The notes beneath the pieces were generated by a model, which worked only from the letters and a program-made list of their open reading frames with translations, ran no database searches and was not told the DNA's origin. 64,000 bases of DNA from Streptomyces dysideae. GTDB taxonomy: Bacteria > Actinomycetota > Actinomycetes > Streptomycetales > Streptomycetaceae. This document shows, piece after piece, positions 44,524-53,713 of the stretch. The stretch lies in contig NZ_KQ949082.1 in assembly GCF_001514305.1 (NCBI RefSeq), forward strand, positions 63,365 through 127,364. The letters are read 5' to 3'. The first letter of the stretch is position 1; the number at the start of each line of letters is the position of its first letter. The translations under genes were made by a program, and so were the position numbers.

Positions 44524-46571
44524 TCCGTCACCTCCTCGTGGGGTGCGATCACGGCGAGCACCTGGTCCATGGCGACCGTCGTGCCCGGCGTGACGTCCAG
44601 TTCGGCGACCGTGCCCGCGTGCGGTGCGGAGATGACGTGCTCCATCTTCATCGCCTCCACGACCAGCAGGCTCTGGCCGGCGGTCACCTCGTCGCCGACC
44701 GCCACCTTCACGACCGTCACCGTGCCGGGCATGGGCGCGGTGAGGGATTCGGCGCCGGCGTGGGCCGCGCCGGTCAGGGCCGCGGCGACCGGGTCGTGGT
44801 CGCGTACGTGCCAGGCGTCGCCGTCGCGGCCCAGCCAGGTGCCGTCCGGCAGGGCGGCGAAGGTGTGGGCGACGCCGTCCAGCAGGAAGGTGAACCGCTG
44901 CTCGGCACCGGGCCGCGGGGGCACGCCCCCGGATCCCCGAAGAGGCTTGTCCATGCCGGGCAACAGCAGTTCGGTCCGCCCGTCCGGCGTGCGGCGCACG
45001 CGCACGGTCACCGGTTCGTGGCCCGGCACGCGCAGGTGGTGCGGCGTCCAGGCCGGCTCGCCGCCCAGCCGCCAGCCGTCCGCCGCCGCGAACGGGTCGG
45101 CCCAGCCGTCGCCCTCGGCCGGGGCGAGCGCCGCCTGGCGCAGCAGCGCCGCGGCCGCGTAGAGCTCCGCCGGCACCGCGTCCGCCACGAGCCCGTCCAC
45201 CTCCCGCTCGACGAGCCCCGTGTCCAGCTCGCCCGCCACCACCGCCGGATGCGCCAGCAGCCGCCGCAGGAACCCGGCGTTCGTCGGTACGCCCAGCGTG
45301 ACCGTCTCCGCCAGGGCCGACCGGAGTTTCCGCAGCGCGGTCGCGCGGTCCGGGCCGTACGCGATCACCTTGGACAGCATCGGGTCGTACAGGCTCCCGA
45401 CCTCGGTGCCCTCGCTGAGCCCGGAGTCCGTTCGTACGCCGTCGCCCTGGGGCTCGTACAGCGAGAGCACCGTGCCGCCCGACGGGAGGAATCCGCGCGT
45501 CGGGTCCTCGGCGCAGACGCGGGCCTCGATCGCGTGGCCCGTGAGCTGTACATCGGGTTGCCCGAAGGACAGCCGCTCGCCCGCCGCCACCCGGACCTGC
45601 CACTCCACCAGGTCCAGGCCTGTGATCAGTTCCGTCACCGGGTGTTCCACCTGGAGGCGGGCGTTCATCTCCATGAAGTAGTACGACGACACGGGGGGTT
45701 CGGGGGGTGTCCCCCCGATGGGCACGGTGTCGCCCGGCACGATGAACTCCACCGTGCCCGCCCCCCGGTACCCGCACGAACGTGCCGCCTGGACCGCCGC
45801 CTCGCCCATGGACGCGCGCGTGTCCGCGTCCAGCAGGACGGACGGCGCCTCCTCGATGATCTTCTGGTGGCGGCGTTGGAGCGAGCACTCGCGCTCGCCC
45901 AGATGCAGCACATTCCCATGACCGTCCGCCAGGACCTGGATCTCGATGTGCCGTGGGCGGTCGATCCACCGCTCGACGAGGAGGGTGTCGTCGCCGAAGG
46001 AGGCGCGGGCCTCGCGGCGGGCGGCGGCGATCTCGTCGGCCAGGTGCGCCAGGTCCCTGACCAGCCGCATGCCCTTGCCGCCACCGCCTGCCGAGGGCTT
46101 GAGGAGTACCGGTACGCCGATCTCCCGTGCCGCGTCCGCCAGTTCGGCGTCCGACAGGCCGCTGCCGCTCGACCCGGGCACCACCGGGACGCCCGCCGCG
46201 CGCACCGTCTCCTTCGCGCGGATCTTGTCGCCCATCAGGGAGATCGCGTCCGCCGGCGGGCCGATGAAGGCCTGCCCCGCCTCGGCGCACGCGCGCGCGA
46301 AGTCGGCGTTCTCCGCGAGGAAGCCGTAGCCGGGGTGGACGGCCTGGGCGCCGGTCCGCGCCGCCGCCTCCAGGATGCGGTCGGCGGACAGATAGCTCTC
46401 CGCCGCCGGCGCCGGACCGAGCCGTACCGCCGTGTCGGCCACGCGCACGTGCCGTGCGTCGGCGTCCGCGTCGGAGAAGACGGCCACCGAGCGGATGCCC
46501 AGCGAGCGGAGCGTACGGATGACCCGTACGGCGATCTCGCCCCGGTTGGCCACAAGCACTGTGTCGAACAT
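44520..46571 (-). CDS. accA1: Acyl-CoA carboxylase biotin-carrier/biotin carboxylase subunit
   Basis: 683-residue fused subunit. Biotin carboxylase domain 1-450 (VANRGEIAVRVIRTLRSLGI, ATP loop SAGGGGKGMRLVRDL, MNARLQVEHPVTE), a linker, and a biotinyl domain whose Lys is in VVEAMKMEHVISA near 650. With AccD1 it should carboxylate 3-methylcrotonyl-CoA in leucine breakdown. It starts 15 bases after accD1 and is coupled to hmgL. It has full length for an MCCA-type alpha chain. Confidence 0.93.
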   Translation of the reverse strand: MFDTVLVANRGEIAVRVIRTLRSLGIRSVAVFSDADADARHVRVADTAVRLGPAPAAESYLSADRILEAAARTGAQAVHPGYGFLAENADFARACAEAGQAFIGPPADAISLMGDKIRAKETVRAAGVPVVPGSSGSGLSDAELADAAREIGVPVLLKPSAGGGGKGMRLVRDLAHLADEIAAARREARASFGDDTLLVERWIDRPRHIEIQVLADGHGNVLHLGERECSLQRRHQKIIEEAPSVLLDADTRASMGEAAVQAARSCGYRGAGTVEFIVPGDTVPIGGTPPEPPVSSYYFMEMNARLQVEHPVTELITGLDLVEWQVRVAAGERLSFGQPDVQLTGHAIEARVCAEDPTRGFLPSGGTVLSLYEPQGDGVRTDSGLSEGTEVGSLYDPMLSKVIAYGPDRATALRKLRSALAETVTLGVPTNAGFLRRLLAHPAVVAGELDTGLVEREVDGLVADAVPAELYAAAALLRQAALAPAEGDGWADPFAAADGWRLGGEPAWTPHHLRVPGHEPVTVRVRRTPDGRTELLLPGMDKPLRGSGGVPPRPGAEQRFTFLLDGVAHTFAALPDGTWLGRDGDAWHVRDHDPVAAALTGAAHAGAESLTAPMPGTVTVVKVAVGDEVTAGQSLLVVEAMKMEHVISAPHAGTVAELDVTPGTTVAMDQVLAVIAPHEEVTE

Positions 46572-46586
46572 CGTCTGAAAGTCCCC

Positions 46587-48203
46587 TCACATCCGGAAGA
46601 CGCCGAACTGGGGGTCACCCAGCGGAGCGTTCGCGCACGCCGTCAGGGCCAGGCCCAGCACCTGCCGGGTCTCCAGCGGGTCGATGACCCCGTCGTCCCA
46701 GAGGCGGGCGGTCGCGTAGTAGGCGTTGCCCTGGCGCTCGTACTGTGCGCGGATCGGGTCCTTGAAGGCCTCTTCCTCCGCCGTCGGCCAGTCCTCGCCG
46801 CGCGCCTCCAGCTGGTCCCGCTTGACCGTCGCCAGGACGGACGCGGCCTGTTCGCCGCCCATGACCGAGATCTTGGCGTTGGGCCACATCCACAGGAAGC
46901 GGGGGGAGTACGCCCGGCCGCACATCGAGTAGTTCCCGGCGCCGTACGAGCCGCCGACCACCACCGTCAGCTTCGGCACGCGGGTGCAGGCGACCGCCGT
47001 GACCATCTTGGCGCCGTGCTTGGCGATGCCGCCCGCCTCGTAGTCCCTGCCGACCATGAAGCCGGAGATGTTCTGCAGGAAGAGCAGCGGGATGCCGCGC
47101 TGGTCGCACAGTTCGATGAAGTGGGCGCCCTTCTGGGCGGACTCGGAGAACAGGATGCCGTTGTTGGCGACGATGCCGACCGGGTGGCCGTGGATCCGGG
47201 CGAAGCCGGTGACGAGGGTCTGGCCGAACTCCGCCTTGAACTCCGCGAAACGGGAGCCGTCGACCACGCGCGCGATGATCTCGCGTACGTCGTAGGGGGT
47301 GCGCGAGTCGACGGGGACCGCGCCGTAGAGGCCGTACGGGTCCACCTTGGGTTCGATGGACCGCAGGGTCTCCCAGGGCAGCGGTCCGCGCGCGGGGAGC
47401 GTCGCCACGATGTTCCGGACGATCCGCAGCGCGTGCGCGTCGTCCTCCGCCAGGTGGTCGGTCACGCCCGACACACGCGCGTGGACCTCGCCGCCGCCGA
47501 GCTCCTCGGCCGTCACCACCTCGCCGGTGGCGGCCTTCACCAGCGGAGGGCCGCCCAGGAAGATCGTGCCCTGGTTGCGGACGATGACCGCCTCGTCGCT
47601 CATCGCCGGGACGTACGCCCCGCCGGCCGTGCACGACCCGAGCACGGCGGCGATCTGCGGGATGCCCGCCCCCGACATCCGGGCCTGGTTGTAGAAGATC
47701 CGGCCGAAGTGCTCGCGGTCGGGGAAGACCTCGTCCTGCAGGGGGAGGAAGGCGCCGCCGGAGTCCACCAGGTAGAGGCAGGGGAGGCGGTTCTCGAGGG
47801 CCACCTCCTGGGCGCGGAGGTGCTTCTTCACCGTCATCGGGTAGTACGTGCCGCCCTTGACCGTGGCGTCGTTGGCGACGATCACGCACTCGCGGCCGCT
47901 GACCCGGCCGATCCCGGCGATGACGCCCGCTGCCGGGGCCTGGCCGTCGTACATGCCGTCGGCGGCGAGGGGAGCGAGCTCCAGGAAGGGGGAGCCGGGG
48001 TCGAGGAGGGTGTCGACGCGGTCGCGGGGCAGCAGCTTGCCGCGCGCGGTGTGTCTGGCCCGCGCCTTCTCGCCGCCGCCCAGCCGGGCCGTGGCGAGCT
48101 TGCCGCGCAGTTCCTCCGCGAGCTCGCGGTGCGCCTCCTCGTTGGCCCGCCAGGCCTCCGACGCGGGGTCTGCCGCGCTCGTCAGCTCCGGTGCCTCGTG
48201 CAT
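46587..48203 (-). CDS. accD1: Acyl-CoA carboxylase carboxyltransferase subunit
   Basis: 538-residue carboxyltransferase (methylcrotonyl-CoA carboxylase beta type). N-terminal crotonase-like half: [40 protein letters not shown]-terminal half: [60 protein letters not shown], where oxyanion-forming glycines lie. It is the first gene of the operon, preceded by two palindromic operators and a divergent TetR gene. Confidence 0.94.
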   Translation of the reverse strand: MHEAPELTSAADPASEAWRANEEAHRELAEELRGKLATARLGGGEKARARHTARGKLLPRDRVDTLLDPGSPFLELAPLAADGMYDGQAPAAGVIAGIGRVSGRECVIVANDATVKGGTYYPMTVKKHLRAQEVALENRLPCLYLVDSGGAFLPLQDEVFPDREHFGRIFYNQARMSGAGIPQIAAVLGSCTAGGAYVPAMSDEAVIVRNQGTIFLGGPPLVKAATGEVVTAEELGGGEVHARVSGVTDHLAEDDAHALRIVRNIVATLPARGPLPWETLRSIEPKVDPYGLYGAVPVDSRTPYDVREIIARVVDGSRFAEFKAEFGQTLVTGFARIHGHPVGIVANNGILFSESAQKGAHFIELCDQRGIPLLFLQNISGFMVGRDYEAGGIAKHGAKMVTAVACTRVPKLTVVVGGSYGAGNYSMCGRAYSPRFLWMWPNAKISVMGGEQAASVLATVKRDQLEARGEDWPTAEEEAFKDPIRAQYERQGNAYYATARLWDDGVIDPLETRQVLGLALTACANAPLGDPQFGVFRM

Positions 48204-48257
48204 GTTGCGGTCCCCTCACCAGTGGTCACCAGTCAATGAACCGTGTTCACGAACCGT

Positions 48258-48273
48258 GTTAATGAGCGTTAAC
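48258..48273. promoter_or_regulatory. AccR-type operator 1
   Basis: GTTAATGAGCGTTAAC fits GTTAA-N6-TTAAC exactly, the palindrome I recall for the TetR repressor AccR. It lies between accD1 and the divergent TetR gene. Confidence 0.82.
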
Positions 48274-48285
48274 CATTTCCTTCAG

Positions 48286-48301
48286 GTTAACGACCGCTAA
48301 C
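48286..48301. promoter_or_regulatory. AccR-type operator 2
   Basis: GTTAACGACCGCTAAC matches GTTAA-N6-TTAAC with one mismatch and is centred 28 bases from operator 1, nearly three helical turns, so two dimers could bind the same face. It is close to the TetR start and may give autoregulation. Confidence 0.78.
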
Positions 48302-48323
48302 CTCCTTGTCTAGAATTACCTCC

Positions 48324-48920
48324 ATGACCACCAGAACCGACGCCCCCACCCGCCGCGAACAGATCCTCAAGGAAGCCGCGCGGCTCTTCGCCGAGCGCGG
48401 CTTCCACGGCGTCGGTGTCGACGAGATAGGCGCCGCGGTCGGGATCAGCGGCCCCGGTCTCTACCGGCACTTCGCGGGCAAGGACGCGATGCTCGCCGAG
48501 CTGCTGGTCGGGATCAGCGGCCAGCTGCTGACGGGTGCCAAGCGGCGGCTGGCGGAGTCCGACGGGGGTGCTCCCGAGGCGCTCCTCGACTCGCTCATCG
48601 AGGGGCACATCGACTTCGCGCTCGACGACCGCCCCCTCATCACCCTGCACGACCGCGAGCTGGACCGCCTCCGGGACAGCGACCGGAAGCTGGTGCGGCA
48701 GTTGCAGCGGCAGTACGTCGAGCTGTGGGTGTCGGTGCTCCGCGAGGTCTACCCGGGGCTGGCGGAACCCGCGGCCCGCTCGGCGGTGCACTCGGTCTTC
48801 GGTCTCCTGAACTCGACCCCGCATCTGGGACGGCCGGGTTCCCTTCCGGGGCGGGGGGTGACGGCGGAGCTGCTGCACCGCATGGCCCGGGGAGCGTTCG
48901 CGGCGGCTGGGGCGGAGTGA
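48324..48920 (+). CDS. accR: TetR-family repressor (AccR-like)
   Basis: 198-residue TetR regulator. HTH at residues ~10-55 (RREQILKEAARLFAERGFHG, VGVDEIGAAVGISGPGLYRH). The ligand domain is helical, with LIEGHIDFALDDRPLITLHD and LVRQLQRQYVELWVSVLREV. The ATG at 48324 follows a short ACCTCC stretch. It is divergent from accD1-accA1-hmgL-acdH with two GTTAA-N6-TTAAC-type sites between them, matching what is known of AccR in S. avermitilis, a sensor of acyl-CoA supply. The symbol rests on that context. Confidence 0.8.
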   Translation: MTTRTDAPTRREQILKEAARLFAERGFHGVGVDEIGAAVGISGPGLYRHFAGKDAMLAELLVGISGQLLTGAKRRLAESDGGAPEALLDSLIEGHIDFALDDRPLITLHDRELDRLRDSDRKLVRQLQRQYVELWVSVLREVYPGLAEPAARSAVHSVFGLLNSTPHLGRPGSLPGRGVTAELLHRMARGAFAAAGAE

Positions 48921-49086
48921 CGAGCATTACGGCTGGGGACCTCTGGACGCCGTTCGTACTCGCCGGTACGGTTGCTACCTGAGCAAGCGCTTAGCCATCG
49001 GCCTCGACATCAATTGAGGAACCCGGACGGCGAGCAACCAGGTACGCGAGAGCGGCGCCGGTTTAGGCGCAGAGAGGGCGGCGGCG

Positions 49087-50244
49087 GTGCGCCGTACTGT
49101 GTTCAACGAGGACCACGAGGCGTTCCGGGAGACCCTCCGGGCCTTCATCGAGGCCGAGGTCGTGCCCGTCTACGACGAGTGGTTCGCGGCCGGCCAGGCG
49201 CCGCGCGACTTCTACTACAAGCTCGCCGAGCTCGGCGTCTTCGGCATCCGTGTCGACGAGGAGTACGGCGGCGCCGGCATCGACTCGTACAAGTTCGAGG
49301 CCGTGATGTACGAGGAGACGGCCCGCGCGGGCGTCCAGTTCGGCGGCTCCGGTGTGCACGTGCTGCTCGGCCTGCCGTACATCAAGATGCTGGCCACCGA
49401 CGAGCAGAAGAAGCGGTTCCTGCCGAAGTTCGTCTCCGCCGAGGAGATGTGGGCCCTCGCGATGACCGAGCCGGGCACCGGCTCCGACCTCGCGGGCATG
49501 AAGACCACCGCCAAGCTCAGCGAGGACGGCACGCACTACGTCCTCAACGGCTCCAAGACCTTCATCACCGGTGGTGTGCACGCGGACCGGGTCATCGTCT
49601 GCGCCCGTACCTCCGCGCCGACCGCCGAGGACCGCCGCTTCGGCATCTCCCTCTTCGCCGTGGACACCAAGTCCGAGGGCTACTCCATCGGCCGCAAGCT
49701 CGACAAGCTCGGACTGAAGACCTCCGACACCGCCGAGCTGGCCTTCGTCGACGTCAAGGTGCCCGTCGAGGACCTCCTCGGCGAGGAGAACAAGGGCTTC
49801 TACTACCTCGGCCACAACCTCGCCTCCGAGCGCTGGGGCATCGCCTTCGGCGCCTACGCGCAGGCCAAGGCCGCGGTGCGGTTCGCCAAGGAGTACGTGC
49901 AGGAGCGCACCGTCTTCGGCAAGCCGGTCGCCCACTTCCAGAACACCAAGTTCGAGCTGGCCGCCTGCCAGGCCGAGGTGGACGCGGCCGAGGCCGTCGC
50001 CGACCGCGCGCTGGAAGCCCTCGACGCCGGTGAGCTGACCCCCGCCGAGGCCGCCGGCGCCAAGCTGTTCTGCACCGAGGTCGCGCACCGCGTCATCGAC
50101 CGCTGCCTCCAGCTGCACGGCGGCTACGGCTTCATGAACGAGTACCCGATCGCCCGCCTGTACGCCGACAACCGCGTCAACCGCATCTACGGCGGCACCA
50201 GCGAGATCATGAAGACGATCATCGCGAAGGACATGGGCCTGTAG
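49087..50244 (+). CDS. Acyl-CoA dehydrogenase, second copy
   Basis: 385-residue flavoprotein with full family signatures: MWALAMTEPGTGSDLAGMKT, KTFITGGVHADRVIVCARTS, VAHRVIDRCLQLHGGYGFMN and YGGTSEIMKTIIAKDMGL. The GTG at 49087 follows AGAGGGCGG. It is only moderately similar to AcdH at 42.4 kb, so it probably prefers longer or unbranched chains. The TesB thioesterase gene follows by 36 bases, suggesting one operon for acyl-CoA turnover. Confidence 0.9.
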   Translation: MRRTVFNEDHEAFRETLRAFIEAEVVPVYDEWFAAGQAPRDFYYKLAELGVFGIRVDEEYGGAGIDSYKFEAVMYEETARAGVQFGGSGVHVLLGLPYIKMLATDEQKKRFLPKFVSAEEMWALAMTEPGTGSDLAGMKTTAKLSEDGTHYVLNGSKTFITGGVHADRVIVCARTSAPTAEDRRFGISLFAVDTKSEGYSIGRKLDKLGLKTSDTAELAFVDVKVPVEDLLGEENKGFYYLGHNLASERWGIAFGAYAQAKAAVRFAKEYVQERTVFGKPVAHFQNTKFELAACQAEVDAAEAVADRALEALDAGELTPAEAAGAKLFCTEVAHRVIDRCLQLHGGYGFMNEYPIARLYADNRVNRIYGGTSEIMKTIIAKDMGL

Positions 50245-50280
50245 GGTTCCGGAAATTACTGGCCAGTACAACTGACGCTC

Positions 50281-51156
50281 ATGAGTCAGGCAGCACTTCA
50301 GTCCCTCCTCGATCTGCTCGACCTCGAGCAGATCGAGGAGGACATCTTCCGCGGCCAGTCCCGGTCCGCCGTCGTCCCGCGGGTCTTCGGCGGACAGGTC
50401 GCGGCCCAGGCGCTGGTCGCCGCCGGGCGGACGGTCCCCGAGGACCGCCTCGCCCACTCCCTCCACGCGTACTTCCTGCGCACCGGCGACCCCGGCGCGC
50501 CCATCGTCTACACCGTCGACCGCATCCGCGACGGACGCTCCTTCACCACCCGCCGGGTGGTCGCCGTCCAGCACGGCAAGCCGATCTTCCATCTGTCGGC
50601 GTCCTTCCAGACGTACGAGGACGGACTCGACCACCAGACCCCGATGCCCGCCGCGCCCGACCCGGCCACGCTGCCCACCTCCGAGGAGCGGCTGCGCGGC
50701 TACGACCACCTCGACCCCGACGTCGTCGAGCGGTTCCTGGAGGCGCGCGAGGCGGTCGACGTGCGCTACGTCGAGGAGCCGCCGTACGGCAGGTTCGGCG
50801 AGCCGCGCGAGCCGCACTCGCAGGTCTGGTTCCGCACCGACGGCAAGCTGGCCGACGACCCCCTCCTGCACGTCGTCCTCGCCACGTACGTCTCCGACAT
50901 GACGCTCCTCGACTCCGTCCTGCTCGCCCACGGCCGCGGCGGCTGGGCCGTGAACGACGTCGTCGGCGCGTCACTGGACCACGCGATGTGGTTCCACCGC
51001 CCCTTCCGCGCCGACGAGTGGCTCCTCTACGACCAGGAGTCCCCGTCGGCCCACGGCGGCCGCGGCCTCGGCCAGGCCCGCATCTACACCCAGGACGGCC
51101 GGCTGGCGATCTCGGTGATCCAGGAGGGCGTGGTCCGCGTCCCCAGGCAGCAGTAG
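50281..51156 (+). CDS. tesB: Acyl-CoA thioesterase II
   Basis: 291-residue double-hotdog thioesterase. N-terminal half: DIFRGQSRSAVVPRVFGGQV, AAQALVAAGRTVPEDRLAHS, HAYFLRTGDPGAPIVYTVDR, RIRDGRSFTTRRVVAVQHGK. C-terminal half: HVVLATYVSDMTLLDSVLLA with the conserved catalytic Asp, then LDHAMWFHRPFRADEWLLYD. It hydrolyses acyl-CoA to free acid and CoA. It lies directly after the acyl-CoA dehydrogenase. Confidence 0.93.
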   Translation: MSQAALQSLLDLLDLEQIEEDIFRGQSRSAVVPRVFGGQVAAQALVAAGRTVPEDRLAHSLHAYFLRTGDPGAPIVYTVDRIRDGRSFTTRRVVAVQHGKPIFHLSASFQTYEDGLDHQTPMPAAPDPATLPTSEERLRGYDHLDPDVVERFLEAREAVDVRYVEEPPYGRFGEPREPHSQVWFRTDGKLADDPLLHVVLATYVSDMTLLDSVLLAHGRGGWAVNDVVGASLDHAMWFHRPFRADEWLLYDQESPSAHGGRGLGQARIYTQDGRLAISVIQEGVVRVPRQQ

Positions 51157-51163
51157 CGGGGCG

Positions 51164-51961
51164 TTACGCCAGCCCCGCCTCCGCCAGCAGAAACGCCGTC
51201 ATCGGGTCGTAGTAGCGCGGGCTGACGACGTGGTCGTCGAGGGGGACCGTCACCTGTACGGTGCCCTCCGACTCGGCGACGAACAGGGCCGGGTCGTTGG
51301 AGTCCGCGTAGCCGACCGAGTCGATGCCGTGCTGCCCGGCGTAGCCCGCCCAGCCGTGGTCGGCGACGACCAGGTCGGGCAGGGGGCTGCCCTCGCGTTC
51401 CAGGCCGGTGAGGATGGCCTTCATCGGCTCGCCCGAGTGGGTGTGCCACAGGGTGGCGCCGTGCTCCAGGACCGCCACGTCCGCGAACTGCATGACGTAG
51501 CCCTCCTCCGTCTGCAACCCGTCGGGGATCACCACGATCTCGCAGCCCGCGGCGCGCAGCGCGGTGGCCGTGGCGCGGTGCACGTCGAGGAGGCCGCCGG
51601 GGTGACCGGTCGCGAGCAGCACCCGCTGCTGCCCGTCCGCCGCCTTGCGCAGCCGGCCCGCCATCCGCTCCAGGCCCGCGACCGTCAGCTCGGGGTCGAT
51701 GGTGTCCTGGCCGTAGCGGTACTCGGGGTCGTCGTTCACCCCCACCCGCTCCGCCATCACCGCGAGCACGTCCTGCTCGTCGGTCCAGCGGTCGCCGAGC
51801 TCCAGGCCGAGCCAGTAGTGACGGTTGCCGTTCGCCAGCTGGCGGTAGTGCGAGAGGTTGTTCTCGCGGGGCGTCGCGACGTCCCCCGCGATACGGGTCC
51901 TCACAAGGTGGTCGACGAGCTCGGCGCGGCTGGGTGTCCCGGGTATCGGCATGTCTCCCAT
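51164..51961 (-). CDS. Conserved phosphatase-like protein
   Basis: 265-residue cytoplasmic protein conserved in Streptomyces and often labelled phosphatase. It includes ELVDHLVRTRIAGDVATPRE, HYWLGLELGDRWTDEQDVLA, RVLLATGHPGGLLDVHRATA and PDLVVADHGWAGYAGQHGID. His/Asp-containing loops (ATGHPGG, VADHGWAG) could bind metal or phosphate, but no classical phosphatase motif is visible. The start may be the ATG at 51961 or the one at 51952; neither has a well-spaced ribosome site. The true activity is uncertain. Confidence 0.65.
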   Translation of the reverse strand: MGDMPIPGTPSRAELVDHLVRTRIAGDVATPRENNLSHYRQLANGNRHYWLGLELGDRWTDEQDVLAVMAERVGVNDDPEYRYGQDTIDPELTVAGLERMAGRLRKAADGQQRVLLATGHPGGLLDVHRATATALRAAGCEIVVIPDGLQTEEGYVMQFADVAVLEHGATLWHTHSGEPMKAILTGLEREGSPLPDLVVADHGWAGYAGQHGIDSVGYADSNDPALFVAESEGTVQVTVPLDDHVVSPRYYDPMTAFLLAEAGLA

Positions 51962-52014
51962 TGTGAGGCAGGCCCCTGTGCGCACACCCGAGGTCTCGCG
52001 GGCTGGGACGCGCG

Positions 52015-52440
52015 TCACTGTCCGCCGTGCCGCAGCGCGAACCACAGTTCCATGCATACGTCGGGATCGTCCAAGTCCGTGCCCAGCAGCGCCGCGCAGC
52101 GGGCGATCCGCTGCCGGACGGTGTTGCGGTGCACGGCCGGCGCGACGGCCGCACGGTCCCAACTCCCGTGCAGGGAGATCCAGATGCGCAGCGTCTCGGT
52201 GAGGGCGGGGGGCGCGGCGATCCGCGCGAGGAGCGTGCGGGCGTGTGCCTCGGCCTCGTCGTGGGGGAGGAGTTGGGCGAGCGGGGTCCGGTTTCCGTGC
52301 CGGACCAGCGGGGCGCGGGTGGCACGGGCGCGGGTCAGGGCGCGGGCCACCTGGGTGTCGGCGGCCGGCCACTGGGCCGGAGCCGCGGCCCCGCCCTCGG
52401 CGCTCAGCCGGTTGGGGACCGGCGTGATGGACGTTTCCTC
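52015..52440 (-). pseudogene. C-terminal remnant of a PucR/CdaR-type regulator
   Basis: The leftward frame gives ETSITPVPNRLSAEGGAAAP, LAQLLPHDEAEAHARTLLAR, and the PucR-type C-terminal HTH: LRIWISLHGSWDRAAVAPAV, HRNTVRQRIARCAALLGTDL. The frame is open further upstream but offers no ATG, GTG or TTG and loses similarity near 52440-52470, so several hundred N-terminal residues are gone. A GTG at 52350 could express only the HTH. Confidence 0.72.
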
Positions 52441-52744
52441 CAGCCTGGCACCCCGAGGTGTACGAAAAGTACAGTTCGCAGTTGCTTTCCGGTCGCCTAC
52501 TGTCGACCCGGACCGGCCGCTCCGGATCTGGGCGGATGTGTGACGGCCTGCCCTCTTCCTTCGCGGCCTACGTCGCCGTCTCCTTGATGGCGAGGCCCAC
52601 CGACGCGGCCGTCCTCACTGCCTGGCGTGAGCGCCTTGCCGGGCGGGCTCCCGAACTCGTGTCCGAACCCGTGTCTGCTCGCCATTAGAGTCATAGGCAG
52701 AAACGCGCATACGCGATGAAGCGTAGGAAAGAAGGCATTTCCAT

Positions 52745-53713
52745 ATGACCAGCAACGAGACGCCCCGCGGCCCCGTCGACTCATCCCGTATCCCGCGGTA
52801 CGCCGGCCCCGCGACCTTCGCCCGGCTGCCGAGACTCGACGAGGTGGGCCGCGCCGACGTCGCGGTGGTCGGCGTGCCGTTCGACTCGGGCGTCTCGTAC
52901 CGGCCGGGCGCCCGCTTCGGCGGCAACGCGATCCGCGAGGCGTCCCGGCTGCTGCGCCCCTACAACCCCGCGCAGGACGCGTCCCCCTTCGCCCTCGCCC
53001 AGGTGGCGGACGGCGGCGACATCGCCGTGAACCCGTTCAACATCAACGAGGCCGTGGAGACCGTCGAGGCCGCCGCCGACGACCTGCTGGGCACGGGCGC
53101 CCGCCTGATGACCCTGGGCGGCGACCACACCATCGCGCTGCCGCTGCTGCGGTCCGTCGCGAAGAAGCACGGGCCGGTCGCGCTGCTCCACTTCGACGCG
53201 CACCTCGACACCTGGGACACGTACTTCGGCGCGGAGTACACGCACGGGACGCCGTTCCGGCGGGCGGTGGAGGAGGGCATCCTCGACACGTCGGCGCTGT
53301 CGCACGTCGGGACGCGGGGTCCGCTCTACGGCAGGCAGGACCTGACGGACGACGAGAAGATGGGCTTCGGCATCGTGACGTCGTCGGACGTCTACCGCCG
53401 GGGCGCGGACGAGGTGGCCGACCAGCTGCGCCAGCGCATCGGTGACCGCCCGCTGTACATCTCCATCGACATCGACTGCCTCGACCCCGCGCACGCGCCC
53501 GGTACCGGGACCCCGGAGGCGGGCGGCATGACGTCCCGCGAACTACTGGAGATCCTGCGCGGCCTGGCGTCCTGCAACCTGGTCTCGGCGGACGTCGTCG
53601 AGGTGGCCCCCGCGTACGATCACGCGGAGATCACGTCGGTGGCGGCATCCCACACGGCGTACGAACTGACCACCATCATGTCCCGCCAGATTGCAGAGGC
53701 CCGCGCGCAGTGA
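52745..53713 (+). CDS. speB: Agmatinase / ureohydrolase
   Basis: 322-residue binuclear manganese ureohydrolase of the arginase family. Metal ligands are visible in [31 protein letters not shown] and [40 protein letters not shown] is the usual substrate loop of agmatinase or guanidinobutyrase. It forms urea plus putrescine or GABA. It overlaps the TPP-enzyme gene by four bases, implying a joint pathway for guanidino compounds. Confidence 0.9.
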   Translation: MTSNETPRGPVDSSRIPRYAGPATFARLPRLDEVGRADVAVVGVPFDSGVSYRPGARFGGNAIREASRLLRPYNPAQDASPFALAQVADGGDIAVNPFNINEAVETVEAAADDLLGTGARLMTLGGDHTIALPLLRSVAKKHGPVALLHFDAHLDTWDTYFGAEYTHGTPFRRAVEEGILDTSALSHVGTRGPLYGRQDLTDDEKMGFGIVTSSDVYRRGADEVADQLRQRIGDRPLYISIDIDCLDPAHAPGTGTPEAGGMTSRELLEILRGLASCNLVSADVVEVAPAYDHAEITSVAASHTAYELTTIMSRQIAEARAQ

